From positions 1-45,416 of the forward strand of contig JAAWKM010000009.1 in the NCBI GenBank assembly GCA_022797375.1: 45,416 nucleotides of DNA, in the 5' to 3' direction. The notes below the pieces were generated by a model. That model was not told where the DNA came from. It did no database searches and was given only the letters and a program-made list of their open reading frames with translations. Below are positions 43,957 to 45,416 of the stretch, piece after piece (the first letter of the stretch is position 1; every line of letters begins with the position of its first letter). The position numbers and the translations under genes are program-made. The DNA comes from Lachnospiraceae bacterium. GTDB lineage: Bacteria; Bacillota; Clostridia; Lachnospirales; Lachnospiraceae.

Positions 43957-45416
43957 ATGTATCATTGCCATATTCATTTTTATCTGGCAGGCGGACAGCA
44001 TGGTATATTTGAAATTATAAAAAATATGTCCCCGCTTGAACATTTTACACATGAATTTTATGAAAGTGGCACACCTGAAACTTCACTAGCCGCTGGCGCA
44101 GACGCAATTTTTGCAGACCTTACAGGCATGGATGCCAGGGAAACGCTGCAAACCTTGGTTTCTGCCAAAAGAAAAGATGCCAGCCTTATTCTCCTTGCAG
44201 ATAAAGACCAGACCGCATCCCTGTCAGACAGTTTTAACGAAATTGATGATATATGGGTACTGCCTATGGCAAATGGGGAATTAAGCTTCCGCTTTTTAAG
44301 ATGGCAGCAAGCGTATAAAAGAAGCAAAGACCACTGGCAGGACACCCAGTATTTAGAGGCTGCTATTAACAGTGTGCCAAATCTTGTATGGTATAAAGAC
44401 AAGGATGGCGTACACGAAAAAGTAAATGACAGCTTCTGCAGGACAGTGAATAAAACAAGACAGCAGATAGAAGGACGCAGACATGCATATATATGGGATG
44501 TTGAACAGGATGACCCTGCCTGCATAGAATCTGAACATGAGGTTATGAGCACAAGAAAAACCTGTATAGCAGAAGAAACTGTTAAAACTGGTGATGGTAC
44601 AAGGCTTCTTACAACTTATAAATCCCCACTGTATGATGTTGATGGCAGTGTAATGGGTACTGTTGGTGTAGCTATTGATATAACACAGGAACGTGCATAT
44701 GAACAGGAGTTAATAAAGAAGAACCTTACCATGGAAAGGGTCTTTACTTCGCTTGACTGTGGCATTATGACACATTCACTTGATGGGACACATATAATCA
44801 GTATAAACAGGGCTGCCCTTAATATACTTGGTTATAACACAAAAAAAGAATTAATGGAAAGCGGATTTGATTTAATGGCTCCCTCCGTGCTTGAAGAAGA
44901 CAAGCAAAAACTAAGGGAATCTATTATGAAGCTGGATAAACCAAACGATACTGTTAATGTTGAATACCGCATACAACATGATAATGGACAAATATTACAC
45001 ATAATGGGCAATATTAAACTGCTAGAGGAAGATGGAACATTGTTCTACCAGCGTTTCCTGCTTGGCTGTACTGACCAGAAATTAAAAGAAAAAAGGGAAC
45101 GCATGGAAAGTGAAAGACGCCAGATGGAACTTGTACATGCATTAAGCGTGGATTTCCAGCTTGTCTGGTTCTTTGACCTTGATACTGGCATGGGAAACCT
45201 TCTACAGCTCACTGATAACAGCCACTATAAGTTTGACTACATATTTAATGAAGAAATTTCAATTAATGCATTTATGGAACTCTTTATTAATAAAACTGTC
45301 TATGAAAGTGATAAGGAAATATTGCGCAATGCCTCTTCTGTTGATTATATTAAAAAAGAACTTTCAGAAAAGAAATTTTATTATGTTAATTTCAGAATTA
45401 CTAAGGACGACAGCAT
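43957..45416 (+). CDS. Multi-PAS signalling protein (3' end outside window)
   Basis: Starts at 43957 with GGAGGAAACAGAT upstream and stays open for 486 codons to the right edge. The N-terminal about 120 residues form a receiver-like or unknown domain (ADAIFADLTGMDA, LILLADKDQ). A PAS/PAC domain follows at about 130-245 (AAINSVPNLVWYKDKDGVHE, GTVGVAIDITQERAYEQEL). A second PAS lies at about 260-375 (IISINRAALNILGYN, LHIMGNIKLL), and a third region begins near 395. Relatives I recall end in GGDEF and EAL domains for cyclic-di-GMP turnover, but no such domain is in view, so the output is unknown. Cytoplasmic: no membrane segment seen. Confidence 0.75.
   Translation, partial: MYHCHIHFYLAGGQHGIFEIIKNMSPLEHFTHEFYESGTPETSLAAGADAIFADLTGMDARETLQTLVSAKRKDASLILLADKDQTASLSDSFNEIDDIWVLPMANGELSFRFLRWQQAYKRSKDHWQDTQYLEAAINSVPNLVWYKDKDGVHEKVNDSFCRTVNKTRQQIEGRRHAYIWDVEQDDPACIESEHEVMSTRKTCIAEETVKTGDGTRLLTTYKSPLYDVDGSVMGTVGVAIDITQERAYEQELIKKNLTMERVFTSLDCGIMTHSLDGTHIISINRAALNILGYNTKKELMESGFDLMAPSVLEEDKQKLRESIMKLDKPNDTVNVEYRIQHDNGQILHIMGNIKLLEEDGTLFYQRFLLGCTDQKLKEKRERMESERRQMELVHALSVDFQLVWFFDLDTGMGNLLQLTDNSHYKFDYIFNEEISINAFMELFINKTVYESDKEILRNASSVDYIKKELSEKKFYYVNFRITKDDS

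Noticed and set aside
1-45416. tRNA or rRNA genes
   Set aside because: I looked for cloverleaf-like arms, CCA ends and conserved rRNA stretches and saw none.

Overview
The window looks like a chromosome segment of a low-GC, gut-type Clostridia bacterium, most likely Lachnospiraceae. The evidence is an FMN-riboswitch riboflavin operon, a group-B-like [FeFe] hydrogenase, formate-tetrahydrofolate ligase, a BlaI/BlaR1-type pair, secreted CotH-kinase proteins with InlB and Big2 modules, a BspA-repeat transglutaminase, and a truncated SpoIID-like/peptidoglycan-binding sporulation-type gene. All assignments come from reading motifs; no database search was possible, so genus is not claimed.

Region 1 (1 to about 9310) is an accessory, phage- or island-like block read almost entirely on the minus strand. 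It holds small unknown genes, a tandem-repeat membrane protein running off the left edge, a DUF4325/STAS-like protein, a YkgJ-like cysteine-cluster protein, endonuclease IV (nfo), a secreted two-module protein and dUTPase (dut). Several small genes here carry single frameshifts, so the block is either decaying or has homopolymer sequence errors. It ends in a cluster of hairpins and a broken junction. Directly after that junction comes the 3' part of a sporulation-type peptidoglycan-binding gene whose 5' end is missing.

Region 2 (10.0-24.9 kb) carries two tandem secreted CotH-kinase paralogues, one with eroded active-site motifs, and a divergent AP2-domain protein with a degenerate HNH core. 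The minus-strand riboflavin operon ribD-ribE-ribBA-ribH follows, with yqeG behind it, under an FMN riboswitch and terminator. Together ribBA, ribD, ribH and ribE make riboflavin from GTP and ribulose-5-phosphate. Next comes a BlaI-type repressor with an M56 metalloprotease receptor, whose promoter overlaps a double palindromic operator.

Region 3 (25.0-33.6 kb) holds a UppP undecaprenyl-diphosphatase, the hydrogenase, a membrane chemoreceptor and an alpha/beta hydrolase on the minus strand. The plus-strand rpsB-tsf operon follows. Behind it are remnants of an AAA ATPase plus RloB-like pair, a probable defence module that is now broken.

Region 4 (33.6-45.4 kb) holds the secreted LRR/Big2/transglutaminase protein, fhs, two RimK-like ATP-grasp ligases directly behind ftsK, and a second UppP, all on the minus strand. 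A YbjQ-family gene and a PAS-domain signalling protein cut by the right edge are on the plus strand. Short GC-rich structured repeats and a CGTCCGTTT-type interspersed repeat occur between genes in regions 2-4.
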